A DNA stretch of 7,034 bases from JAABYT01 sp041581935 (GCA_041581935.1 JBFICP010000168.1:1-7034); one strand, 5' to 3'. Shown: positions 1-6,327, counted from the stretch's first letter. The notes: generated by a model from the sequence alone, not told the origin. Program-made: numbers and translations.

Positions 1-113
1 ATATTCCCCGACATCGCCCGGCGGTGGAAGTGAAAGGGGCCACCTACACCGCGCTCGAGGTATCGCGACGTGCCGACGGGGAGTGGATGGCGCAATGCGT
101 TATCGACGTATGA
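1..113 (+). CDS. Archease, C-terminal end only (partial)
   Basis: The reading frame is open from the left edge (first whole codon at position 3) to a TGA at 111-113 and gives the last 36 residues of a protein. The tail carries the pattern EVKGATYTALEV, then DGEWMAQCVIDV at the very end. This matches the C-terminus of archease proteins, where a conserved VKA-TYH-L-V strand is followed by a terminal I/V-D-V whose Asp helps bind metal. Archease is a small cofactor that speeds guanylylation and turnover of RtcB RNA ligase. The rtcB gene begins 36 bases downstream on the same strand, which strongly supports the call. The N-terminal part lies outside the window, so length and start cannot be judged. 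Confidence 0.85.
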   Translation, partial: IPRHRPAVEVKGATYTALEVSRRADGEWMAQCVIDV

Positions 114-149
114 GGATCGGGCCGACTTTCGCAACCGGACCTTGAATCG

Positions 150-1580
150 ATGGACACAAATCGTATGCAACGGGTCAATGACTACGAGTGGCACATTCTG
201 CCCACCGGCGCAATGCGCGTGCCGGCTGTGATTTATGCCGACGAGAACCTGATCCGCGCCATGGACGACAAGGTTTATCAGCAGGTCACGAACGTCGCGG
301 CCCTGCCCGGCATCGTCGAGGCATCCTACGCCATGCCAGACGCCCATTGGGGCTATGGATTTCCCATCGGCGGCGTTGCCGCATTCGACGCCGACCAGGA
401 TGGCGTCATATCTGCGGGCGGCGTCGGTTTCGATATCTCCTGCGGCGTGCGCAGCCTGTTAACCGGTCTGAGCGTCGGCGAGCTCGAGCCTCATAAAGAA
501 CGGCTCGCCGACGCGCTTTACAGCCACGTTCCCGTGGGCCTCGGCAGCAAAGGCGATGTAACGCTCGACTCAACAGAAATGGATGCCATGCTCGCGGGCG
601 GTGCACGGTGGGCGGTCAATCGAGGCTACGGTGTGAGTTCGGATCTCGAGCGCATCGAGGAGCAAGGGTGCATGGCGGGTGCCCACCCGGAATACGTCTC
701 CGAACGCGCCAAAGTGCGACAGAAGCACGAGATGGGCACACTCGGCTCGGGCAATCACTACCTGGAGGTGCAGAGCGTAGCAGAGATCTTCGATGCCGAT
801 ATTGCCGACACGTTCGGCGTGCACGCCGGCGAAGTATTGGTGAGCATTCATTGCGGCTCACGTGGACTCGGTCACCAGATTGGCACCGAGTTTCTGCGCG
901 ATATGGTGGCTGCAGCACCGGAACAGGGCATCAAGCTGCCCGATCGGGAACTCGCCTGCGTGAAGATTTCATCCGACCTCGGGCAGCGTTACCTGGGGGC
1001 CATGCGCGCCGGCATCAACTGTGCATTGGCGAATCGCGAGATCATCAGTCATCTGACACGGGAGGTGTTCGCCGATTTGTTCCCGCAGGCCGATCTGCCG
1101 CTTCTCTATGACGTATCGCATAATACATGCAAGCTCGAGGAGCATACCGTCGATGGGCGCATGCGCGCTTTGTACGTGCACCGAAAAGGCGCGACGCGTG
1201 CCTTCGGACCTGGGCATCCCAATCTGCCGGCGCACTTTGCCAAGGCGGGTCAGCCGGTGCTCATCGGCGGCAGCATGGGCACCGCATCGTATATCCTCGC
1301 GGGTACGTCCGAGGGCGAAACACGTGCCTTCAGCTCCGCTTGCCACGGTGCAGGCAGGGCCATGAGCCGCCACGCCGCACGGCGGCGCTGGCGCGGACGC
1401 GGACTCGTCGATGAGCTCGCGGAGCGACGAATTCTGATCCGCAGCCCCTCGTTGCGCGGCGTCGCCGAGGAGGCGCCAGGTGCCTACAAGGACGTGGGCG
1501 TCGTTGTCGAGGTGGCGGAACGCGCGCGCCTGGCGCGTCGCGTGGCGCGCCTCGAGCCGATGGTCTGCATCAAGGGATGA
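150..1580 (+). CDS. rtcB: RNA-splicing ligase RtcB (3'-phosphate/5'-OH RNA ligase)
   Basis: RtcB is a cytoplasmic, GTP- and Mn2+-dependent ligase that joins RNA 2',3'-cyclic-phosphate or 3'-phosphate ends to 5'-OH ends, acting in RNA repair or tRNA splicing. The 476-aa product is full length for the archease-linked (about 480 aa) class and longer than the roughly 408-aa E. coli type. Visible motifs, in order: PDAHWGYGFPIGG (63-75); GGVGFDISCGVR (90-101) with metal ligands D95 and C98; GSGNHYLEV (199-207) with N202 and H203; SIHCGSRGLGHQ (232-243) with H234; DVSHN (321-325) with H324; and CHGAGR (398-403), whose H399 is the expected guanylylated histidine. The C-terminal KG ends with the conserved K475. 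All the key residues are present, so it should be active. The ATG at 150 has no clear Shine-Dalgarno; an ATG at 165 is the alternative start. Co-transcription with the upstream archease gene is likely. Confidence 0.97.
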   Translation: MDTNRMQRVNDYEWHILPTGAMRVPAVIYADENLIRAMDDKVYQQVTNVAALPGIVEASYAMPDAHWGYGFPIGGVAAFDADQDGVISAGGVGFDISCGVRSLLTGLSVGELEPHKERLADALYSHVPVGLGSKGDVTLDSTEMDAMLAGGARWAVNRGYGVSSDLERIEEQGCMAGAHPEYVSERAKVRQKHEMGTLGSGNHYLEVQSVAEIFDADIADTFGVHAGEVLVSIHCGSRGLGHQIGTEFLRDMVAAAPEQGIKLPDRELACVKISSDLGQRYLGAMRAGINCALANREIISHLTREVFADLFPQADLPLLYDVSHNTCKLEEHTVDGRMRALYVHRKGATRAFGPGHPNLPAHFAKAGQPVLIGGSMGTASYILAGTSEGETRAFSSACHGAGRAMSRHAARRRWRGRGLVDELAERRILIRSPSLRGVAEEAPGAYKDVGVVVEVAERARLARRVARLEPMVCIKG

Positions 1581-1595
1581 TGTGCGCATGAGTAC

Positions 1596-1666
1596 ACAGC
1601 ACGACAGAGTGCCGCCGGCAAACAGCACGGCTCGTACGCCGAGCGTGTAACAACCGAGACAGCACG
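1596..1666 (+). repeat. Three direct copies of the octamer ACAGCACG between rtcB and the usp gene
   Basis: The 98-base gap between rtcB and the stress-protein gene holds ACAGCACG at 1596-1603, 1622-1629 and 1659-1666. Start-to-start distances are 26 and 37 bases. The last two copies extend to ACAGCACGG, and the third runs into the GGAGG ribosome binding site. Three copies of one 8-mer in so short a stretch are unlikely by chance. They could be binding sites for a regulator or a post-transcriptional element. I see no convincing -35/-10 pair here, so function is open. Confidence 0.5.
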
Positions 1667-1670
1667 GAGG
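1666..1670 (+). promoter_or_regulatory. Ribosome binding site of the usp gene
   Basis: GGAGG lies 8 bases before the ATG at 1679, an ideal Shine-Dalgarno distance, and fixes the start of the universal stress protein. Confidence 0.85.
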
Positions 1671-1678
1671 AACAGCTG

Positions 1679-2200
1679 ATGTTCAAAAAAATCCTTTGCC
1701 CCGTCGATGGCTCCGACCACGCCAACAAGGCGCTCACCCTGGCCATCGATCTGGCCACGAAGTACGACGCGGAGCTCGTCGTGCTCCACGTGCTGTTGCG
1801 CAATGCGGACGCGCCCGAACTCAAGCGATTCGCCGAGATCGAGGGGCTCACCAAGACCGTGGCCTCGGAGGTCAATCGTCTCCAGGGCGTCGACAGCCGG
1901 GCGGAGATCGTGCGACTTCGCGACCTGCAGGCCATCTCCTCGGGAGTCCTGGTGGACATCGGGGAGCATGTAGCGGGAGCGGCCAAGCTGGAGGCTGAGA
2001 ACAGCGGTGTGCGCAACGTGGAGGTCGAGATTCTAGACGGCGACCCCGCGAGGCGCATTCTTGAACGCGCAAAGGCCGACGCGGTGGATTGCATCGTGAT
2101 GGGCAATCGGGGCCTGAGCGACGTCAAGGCGCTGGTCCTCGGCAGCGTCTCCCAGAAAGTGACCAACCAGGCACCCTGCACGTGCATTGCCGTGAAGTAA
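1679..2200 (+). CDS. Universal stress protein, UspA family (ATP-binding type)
   Basis: This is a single-domain, 173-aa cytoplasmic protein of the Usp fold, slightly longer than the usual 140-160 aa. It opens with FKKILCPVDGSDHANKA, the typical first strand, with D10 positioned to contact the nucleotide. Near the end it has MGNRGLSDVKALVLGS (141-156), an exact G-2x-G-9x-G-S ATP-binding loop (G142, G145, G155, S156). It closes with the usual hydrophobic CTCIAVK strand. The intact loop places it with the ATP-binding Usp proteins (MJ0577-like) rather than the non-binding E. coli UspA type. A central stretch (about 60-110) between the two halves is longer than in minimal family members. Usp proteins support survival under starvation, redox or energy stress, but the specific role here cannot be read from sequence. 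The gene has its own strong ribosome binding site. Confidence 0.95.
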   Translation: MFKKILCPVDGSDHANKALTLAIDLATKYDAELVVLHVLLRNADAPELKRFAEIEGLTKTVASEVNRLQGVDSRAEIVRLRDLQAISSGVLVDIGEHVAGAAKLEAENSGVRNVEVEILDGDPARRILERAKADAVDCIVMGNRGLSDVKALVLGSVSQKVTNQAPCTCIAVK

Positions 2201-2220
2201 CGCAAATCATACGCTGCATG

Positions 2221-2226
2221 AGGAGG
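2221..2226 (+). promoter_or_regulatory. Ribosome binding site of the small membrane protein gene
   Basis: AGGAGG, followed by T, is a near-perfect anti-Shine-Dalgarno match. It ends 4 bases before the ATG at 2231, a slightly short spacing. It is the main reason to believe that the following small gene is translated, and it favours the ATG at 2231 over the internal ATG at 2306, which has no such site. Confidence 0.7.
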
Positions 2227-2230
2227 TCCC

Positions 2231-2428
2231 ATGAAAGCCGCCAGACGTGACGGCCCACGGGCGAGGTTCGCATCGAAAATCACCGCGGGCGGCACCCTGC
2301 GACTGATGAAGTGGCTGGTGATAATCGTGCTGCTGATACTGATCCTGGTGGCGCTTTTCCTGCCCGACCGCAGTCTTGCCGCGTCGAGGCTGGCGTGCCC
2401 GGAGGAAACGGCGCGCGCTGCGTGCTGA
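2231..2428 (+). CDS. Small hypothetical protein with one predicted membrane segment
   Basis: I do not recognise this 65-aa product. Residues 1-25 are rich in Arg and Lys (KAARRDGPRARFASK). They are followed by MKWLVIIVLLILILVALFLP (26-45), a strongly hydrophobic stretch long enough to span the membrane once. A short tail with two cysteines (C56, C65) ends the protein. The basic flank before the segment predicts a cytoplasmic N-terminus. Starting at the internal Met26 (ATG at 2306) would give a 40-aa protein that begins right at the membrane segment, but only the ATG at 2231 has a strong ribosome binding site. The gene follows usp by 30 bases and probably shares its transcript. Its last codons form one arm of the hairpin at the convergent junction. 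It may be a small stress-linked membrane protein, which is inference from position only. Confidence 0.55.
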   Translation: MKAARRDGPRARFASKITAGGTLRLMKWLVIIVLLILILVALFLPDRSLAASRLACPEETARAAC

Positions 2429-2447
2429 CCCGGCGCAGCGCGCGCCG
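2409..2447. terminator. Perfect 14-bp inverted repeat at the convergent junction, probable terminator hairpin
   Basis: The arms at 2409-2422 (CGGCGCGCGCTGCG) and 2434-2447 are exact reverse complements, with an 11-base loop at 2423-2433 that contains the TGA of the small + strand gene. The stem is almost entirely G-C, so it should be very stable. It lies between that stop and the formyltransferase stop at 2451 on the other strand. On the - strand it is followed by only TTT, and on the + strand there is no T run. It is therefore a weak or atypical intrinsic terminator, plausibly serving both converging transcripts or protecting 3' ends. Confidence 0.55.
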
Positions 2448-2450
2448 AAC

Positions 2451-3368
2451 TCAGCTCCCGGAGAGCTGCCGTCCGAGCGCTTCCAGCACACCTTCGGAGA
2501 AGCGGATGCGAATCTTGTCTGCATCGATTTCGAAGGGTGCGAGCATGCGCGCGTCATCGTAGAATTCGAGCGCATGCTCGAGAACCAGGACGGCGTCTCC
2601 CGCGTCCACCTCGAAGGGCACACCCCACTCCTGAGTGCCGCGCATGAAGCGAAATGCCCGCTCGGCGGTGAAGTGAGTATCGAAGCGGAAGTCCTTTTCC
2701 TTCGGAAACGGTTGATAGCTCGCAACCGCCTCATCCTGAGCCGTGCGTGGCACGGCTATGCCGACCCGCATTTTTTGCAACAGTTCCACGACGAGCGCCG
2801 CGCCGAGCTCGGCCAGCGTCGCGTTGATCTCAGAAAAGCGTGCACCGGCCGGTAACGCCAACGTGCTCTGGGCGACCACATCGCCCGTGTCGATACCTTC
2901 TTCGACCATGTGAAGCGTGACGCCGGTCTCGTGCTCCCCCTCGCGAAATTGCCAGAAAAGCGGCGTGGGCCCCCTGTAGGCGGGCAGCACCGACGGGTGC
3001 ACGTTCAGGCACATGCGTCTCGCCAGCGTGCGCCACGCCTCGGTCAGTATCATGGGAAAGCAGGCGACCAGGACGATGTCCGGCGCGAGCGCGTCCACGC
3101 GCTCGAGCGCGTTCGCGTCCTGCACCGAACCAAGGCGGAACACCGGCACATCATGCTCGCCGGCGATCGCGGGCCCGGTACCGGCGACCACCACGGGAAT
3201 GTCCTCGCCCAGGCGCTCGAAAGCTCTCGTCCGGGGAGGCGCCTCGTGGGTGACAAGTCCGCATACCTCGGTGCCCGCCCGCAGCAGGTTGCCGAGAACG
3301 ATTCCGGAGAAGGCACTCTCGCTTCCGAGCAGAAGTACTTTCTGGCCCGGGCGATCGTTGTTGGTCAA
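2451..3368 (-). CDS. Formyltransferase, Fmt-like (two-domain), substrate unknown
   Basis: The family moves a formyl group from 10-formyltetrahydrofolate to an amino group. The 305-aa product has a Rossmann-like N-terminal part opening with KVLLLGSESAF (10-20). The active-site stretch LNVHPSVLPAYRGP (121-134) carries the catalytic N122 and H124, and EEGIDTGD (156-163) carries D160, so the Asn-His-Asp set is complete. From about 215 (SYQPFPKEKDFRFD and following) it resembles the C-terminal domain of methionyl-tRNA formyltransferase. It lacks the SLLPRWRGAAPI signature of housekeeping Fmt, so a sugar-nucleotide, amino-acid or other amine substrate is possible. The chosen start is the TTG at 3368, whose TTGA overlaps the stop of the CBS gene. 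It places the first strand exactly at the N-terminus, and no ATG or GTG fits better nearby. Reading further upstream would only run out of frame through the CBS gene. Its position as last gene of the nqr operon is unusual. Confidence 0.82.
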   Translation of the reverse strand: MTNNDRPGQKVLLLGSESAFSGIVLGNLLRAGTEVCGLVTHEAPPRTRAFERLGEDIPVVVAGTGPAIAGEHDVPVFRLGSVQDANALERVDALAPDIVLVACFPMILTEAWRTLARRMCLNVHPSVLPAYRGPTPLFWQFREGEHETGVTLHMVEEGIDTGDVVAQSTLALPAGARFSEINATLAELGAALVVELLQKMRVGIAVPRTAQDEAVASYQPFPKEKDFRFDTHFTAERAFRFMRGTQEWGVPFEVDAGDAVLVLEHALEFYDDARMLAPFEIDADKIRIRFSEGVLEALGRQLSGS

Positions 3369-3814
3369 CGTCCGCCACCGGTGACGCTGCGCGTTCCCCT
3401 GCCGCCGGTTGCGACGCTCGCCCAGTGCTCCTCCAGGGCACGCAGCAGATCGGCACGGCTGATCTGACCGATCATGCGGCCGTTTTTCACAATTGGGAAA
3501 CGACGGAAGGCGGAGTCCCTGAATATGTCCGCGGCCTTTATGATATCGGTGCCCGAGTCGATGGTCGTTACCTCTGTGCTCATATAATCCTCGACGCGCC
3601 CGCCCCACTCCTGGTAATAGCTGGTGCTGTAGAGCACTTCGAAGCAGTCTTTCTTCGACAGTACACCGATCAGCCGCCCGCTGCGATCGACGACCGGCGC
3701 TCCCGAGATGCGTTTGTTCAACAATTGTTGCGCGGCCGCGTGAATGTCATCGCCGGGACCGAAGACGATCAAGTCCCGTGCCATGTAGTCATCGACTGTC
3801 GGTATCGCGCTCAT
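3365..3814 (-). CDS. Stand-alone protein with a pair of CBS domains
   Basis: The 149-aa protein consists of little more than a Bateman module, two CBS domains at about 8-62 and 74-130. The first has RISGAPVVDRSGRLIGVLSKKD (split here as RISGAPVVD, 35-43, and GRLIGVLSKKD, 46-56). The second has FRRFPIVKNGRMIGQISRAD (103-122). Both show the expected G-x-(P)-V-V/I-x-x-G-x-hI-G-hhS-x-D layout that binds adenine nucleotides. The tail (132-149) is Gly/Arg-rich and probably disordered. CBS pairs usually sense AMP, ATP, SAM or NAD and tune a partner. The ATG at 3814 overlaps the nqrF stop as ATGA, and its own stop overlaps the next gene as TTGA, so translation is coupled on both sides. An energy-sensing role for Nqr or for the formyltransferase is inferred from that position and is not shown by the sequence. 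Confidence 0.93.
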   Translation of the reverse strand: MSAIPTVDDYMARDLIVFGPGDDIHAAAQQLLNKRISGAPVVDRSGRLIGVLSKKDCFEVLYSTSYYQEWGGRVEDYMSTEVTTIDSGTDIIKAADIFRDSAFRRFPIVKNGRMIGQISRADLLRALEEHWASVATGGRGTRSVTGGGR

Positions 3815-5052
3815 CCTCGTTCACCTTCAGAGCTGGCTCCGCCAAAGTCATCATAATGAATGCTTTCCGATTCTACGCCGAGGTCGTCCAACATTCCGAG
3901 CACTGCCTTCACCATCAGCGGAGGCCCGCAAAGATAGTACTCGCAGTCTTCCGGCGCAGGATGGTGGACAAGATAGTTGTCGTAGACGACCTTGTGTATG
4001 AAGCCAGTGTGTCCTTTCCAATTGTCCCGCGATTCCGGAGCCGATAACGCCACGTGCCAGGAAAAATTGTGGTGCTGCGCGTCGAGCCGTTCGAATAATT
4101 CAGTGTAGAACAGCTCACGCTTCGAGCGGCCTCCATACCAATAACTAATTTTGCGCTTCGAGTGGCGCAATTCCAGCAGATCGAGGATCTGCGCGCGCAG
4201 TGGCGCCATTCCGGCACCGCCACCGATGAATACCGCCTCTTTGTCGGTATCCTCGACGAAGAAGTGACCGAACGGTCCGGTCACCTCGACGGCATCGCCG
4301 GCCTTACACGCAAACAGCCAGCTCGAAACGATCCCGGGCGGAACGTTCTTCGAATCCGGAGGCGGGAGCGCGATGCGGACGTTCAAAATGATTTTGCGAC
4401 TTTCCCCGGGATGGTTCGCCATGGAATACGCCCTCGTCTCCGGTTGCCGCGTCCCTGCTTCGAGACGCCACAGGCCCTCCCGCTCCCAAACGTCGCGATA
4501 TTCTTCTTCGATTTCGAGATCCGTAAACTTGACATGGAACGGGGGGCAAGTGACCTGCACGAATCCGCCGGCGCGGAAGTTCATCTCCTCGCCTTCGGGC
4601 AATTCGAGCACCAGCTCGCGTATGAGCGTCGAGACGTTGCGCACGCATTCAACGGTGCAGGTCCAGGTGCGCACGCCGAAGTAGGCGTCATCCACCTCTA
4701 CGACCATGGGAGCCAACACCGGCACCTGGCAGGCGAGGCGAACCCCCCTCAATGCCTGGGTGCGCGTGAGGTGGGCGAGCTCCTGGGGGCCGGCTTCGCC
4801 ACCACCTTCGATGACCCGCAGTCTGCACAAGCCACAGGTGCCGGCGCCCCCGCAGGCACTCGGCAAACGCACCTCGGCCTGCGCCAACACGTCCAGCAGT
4901 CTGCGCCCGACGGCCGCGCTAACGCGCATGCGGTCGTTGACGACGATCTCGCATTCGCCGGAGGGCACGAACACCTTTCGCGCGAGCAGCACCAGTAACC
5001 CCAGCACCAGCACGATGGTGGTGAACGATAAAACGCCGACGCCGATTTCCAC
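3811..5052 (-). CDS. nqrF: Na+-translocating NADH:quinone reductase subunit F
   Basis: NqrF is the NADH-oxidising subunit of the Na+ pump in the inner membrane and faces the cytoplasm. The 413-aa product is close to the usual 407 aa. In order it has one N-terminal membrane helix (about 7-26), a plant-type [2Fe-2S] ferredoxin domain with C67, C73, C76 (CGGAGTCGLC) and C108, a flavin domain with RAYSMAN (207-213) for FAD, and a ferredoxin-reductase-type NADH domain with GGGAGMAPLR (277-286) and YYLCGPPLM (372-380). The family ending DDFGG (401-405) is followed by an eight-residue acidic tail, ASSEGERG, whose last codon overlaps the CBS gene. The start is GTG, 6 bases after the nqrE stop, with only a weak Shine-Dalgarno, so coupling to nqrE is likely. 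Confidence 0.97.
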   Translation of the reverse strand: MEIGVGVLSFTTIVLVLGLLVLLARKVFVPSGECEIVVNDRMRVSAAVGRRLLDVLAQAEVRLPSACGGAGTCGLCRLRVIEGGGEAGPQELAHLTRTQALRGVRLACQVPVLAPMVVEVDDAYFGVRTWTCTVECVRNVSTLIRELVLELPEGEEMNFRAGGFVQVTCPPFHVKFTDLEIEEEYRDVWEREGLWRLEAGTRQPETRAYSMANHPGESRKIILNVRIALPPPDSKNVPPGIVSSWLFACKAGDAVEVTGPFGHFFVEDTDKEAVFIGGGAGMAPLRAQILDLLELRHSKRKISYWYGGRSKRELFYTELFERLDAQHHNFSWHVALSAPESRDNWKGHTGFIHKVVYDNYLVHHPAPEDCEYYLCGPPLMVKAVLGMLDDLGVESESIHYDDFGGASSEGERG

Positions 5053-5058
5053 CGCGTG

Positions 5059-5664
5059 CTAATCCAGACCCGAGAAGGCCATGAAACCGAGCGACATGAG
5101 GCCGACGACCATGAAGCTCACGCCGAGCCCCTGAAGTCCGTCCGGTATGTCCGAGTACTTGAGTCGCTCTCGGATGGCGGCAAGCATGACGATGGCCAGG
5201 GCCCAACCGGCGCCCGTGCCGAAGCCATAGACGACGCTCTCGACGAACGTGTAATCGCGCTCCACCATGAACAAAGTGCCGCCGAGAATTGCGCAGTTGA
5301 CAGTAATCAGAGGCAAGAAAATGCCGAGCGCCCGGTAAAGCCTCGGTATACGGTATTCGAGAATCATCTCCAGGATCTGCACCATGGCGGCGATGACGCC
5401 GATGAAGGCAATGAGGCTCAGGAACGACAGATCCAGCTCCCCGAACCCCGCCCAGGCCAGGGCGCCAGGCGCGAGGATATACACATGGATGAGGTTGTTG
5501 ACCGGCACCGTCACCGTTTGCACGCAGGTGATTGCGAGCCCGACGCCCAACGCCGTGTCGACGCGCTTGGAAACGGCGAGGAAAGTGCACATGCCGAGAA
5601 AAAAAGACAGTGCCAGATTGTCGATGAAAGCCGAGCGCAACAGGAGGTCGGGAAGTTCGCTCAC
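5059..5664 (-). CDS. nqrE: Na+-translocating NADH:quinone reductase subunit E
   Basis: NqrE is an integral membrane subunit related to RnfA and NqrD. The 201-aa protein is close to the usual 198 aa and has about six hydrophobic segments. Together with NqrD it holds an iron-sulfur centre inside the membrane, and the cysteines expected for this are present at C26 (LGMCTFLAVS) and C124 (ITVNCAILGG). The two sit in the oppositely oriented half-repeats typical of the family. The motif NNLIHVYIL (56-64) and the closing segment, with GLQGLGVSFMVVGLM, are also characteristic, which separates it from RnfA. The start is GTG, overlapping the nqrD stop as GTGA. It is preceded by GGAGG at 5676-5672, 7 bases upstream. 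Confidence 0.97.
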   Translation of the reverse strand: MSELPDLLLRSAFIDNLALSFFLGMCTFLAVSKRVDTALGVGLAITCVQTVTVPVNNLIHVYILAPGALAWAGFGELDLSFLSLIAFIGVIAAMVQILEMILEYRIPRLYRALGIFLPLITVNCAILGGTLFMVERDYTFVESVVYGFGTGAGWALAIVMLAAIRERLKYSDIPDGLQGLGVSFMVVGLMSLGFMAFSGLD

Positions 5665-6323
5665 GATCGTTCCTCCTCTAACTCCGTTCGAATTCGAAAC
5701 TCCGAACGATCGACCTGCTCCGGTCTCCTCGCGCGAATGAACCAGATGATGCCGCCTATGATAAAGAAGGCACTGGGTGGAAGGAGCATCAGCTGCAGCG
5801 GATCGAATCCGCCACCCTGAGCGGTGGTCCAGAAAATTTGCACTCCGAGCAAGCTACCGTGCCCGAAGAGCTCGCGAATCACTCCGACCAGCACGAGTAT
5901 CAAGCCGTAACCGAGGCCATTACCGATGCCGTCCAGCGCGCTGGCGCCGACGCCGTGGTGCATGGCAAAACCCTCGGCGCGAGCGAGAACGATGCAATTG
6001 GTGACAATCAGACCCACGAATACCGATAGTCGCAGACTGATTTCGAACGCAAACGCTTTCAGCACCTGATCGACGATGATCACCAGGGAGGCGATGATGG
6101 TGATTTGCACGATGATGCGCACCGAGCGCGGCAGAAAACGCCGGATCATGCTGACTGACGCACCGGACAACGCCAGCACGCAGGTCACGGCGGCCGACAT
6201 GACCAGCGCCGTATCGAGCGTTGTCGTGACCGCCAAGGCGGAGCAGATCCCGAGAATCTGTAATGTGATCGGATTCTCGCCAATCAGCGGTGTGGTGAGC
6301 GCGCTCCAGTATCGATTGGCCAC
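5661..6323 (-). CDS. nqrD: Na+-translocating NADH:quinone reductase subunit D
   Basis: NqrD is the integral membrane partner of NqrE and a relative of RnfE. With the GTG at 6323 the product is 220 aa, against about 210 in Vibrio. It contains NPITLQILGICSALAVTT (17-34) with C27 and LSVFVGLIVTNCIVLARAE (99-117) with C110, the two cysteines that share the membrane iron-sulfur centre with NqrE. Also typical are RIIVQITIIASLVIIVDQ (69-86), DGIGNGLGYG (131-140) and PPSAFFIIG (182-190). The open frame continues upstream for over 110 codons through nqrC, but the GTG is favoured because it lies 9 bases after GGAGG (6337-6333) and gives the expected N-terminus. It starts 4 bases after the nqrC stop. 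The charged tail after PEQV (201-204) is longer than usual. Confidence 0.96.
   Translation of the reverse strand: MANRYWSALTTPLIGENPITLQILGICSALAVTTTLDTALVMSAAVTCVLALSGASVSMIRRFLPRSVRIIVQITIIASLVIIVDQVLKAFAFEISLRLSVFVGLIVTNCIVLARAEGFAMHHGVGASALDGIGNGLGYGLILVLVGVIRELFGHGSLLGVQIFWTTAQGGGFDPLQLMLLPPSAFFIIGGIIWFIRARRPEQVDRSEFRIRTELEEERS
5672..5676 (-). promoter_or_regulatory. Ribosome binding site deciding the GTG start of nqrE
   Basis: On the - strand GGAGG lies inside the last codons of nqrD, 7 bases before the GTG at 5664. It supports that non-ATG start and the 4-base GTGA overlap with nqrD. Confidence 0.8.
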
Positions 6324-6327
6324 CTTT

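Noticed and set aside
1519..1553. GC-rich inverted and direct repeats (GGCGCG/CGCGCC) near the 3' end of rtcB
   Set aside because: They fall in codons for an Ala/Arg/Leu-rich helix (ERARLARRVARLE) and are explained by codon use in high-GC DNA.
969..1628. Open frame of 219 codons on the - strand, opposite the 3' half of rtcB
   Set aside because: It is antisense to an intact rtcB with conserved motifs throughout, and no domain is recognised.
1630..1644. Short hairpin GCTCG-TACGC-CGAGC in the rtcB-usp gap
   Set aside because: Only five base pairs with no T run; too weak to call a terminator or regulatory structure.
2451..3608. A longer 385-aa version of the formyltransferase starting at 3608
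   Set aside because: The extra N-terminal residues are the CBS gene read in another frame (low complexity, Arg/His/Gly-rich). The enzyme's own first strand begins just after the TTG at 3368.
4162..4998. Long open frame (278 codons) on the + strand, opposite nqrF
   Set aside because: It is antisense to a gene with clear ferredoxin and FAD/NADH motifs. The translation has no recognisable domain and looks like a GC-rich shadow.
5056..5820. Long open frame (254 codons) on the + strand, opposite nqrE and the end of nqrD
   Set aside because: The product is rich in charged residues with no domain or membrane pattern, as expected from the reverse complement of hydrophobic membrane genes. No ribosome binding site is evident.
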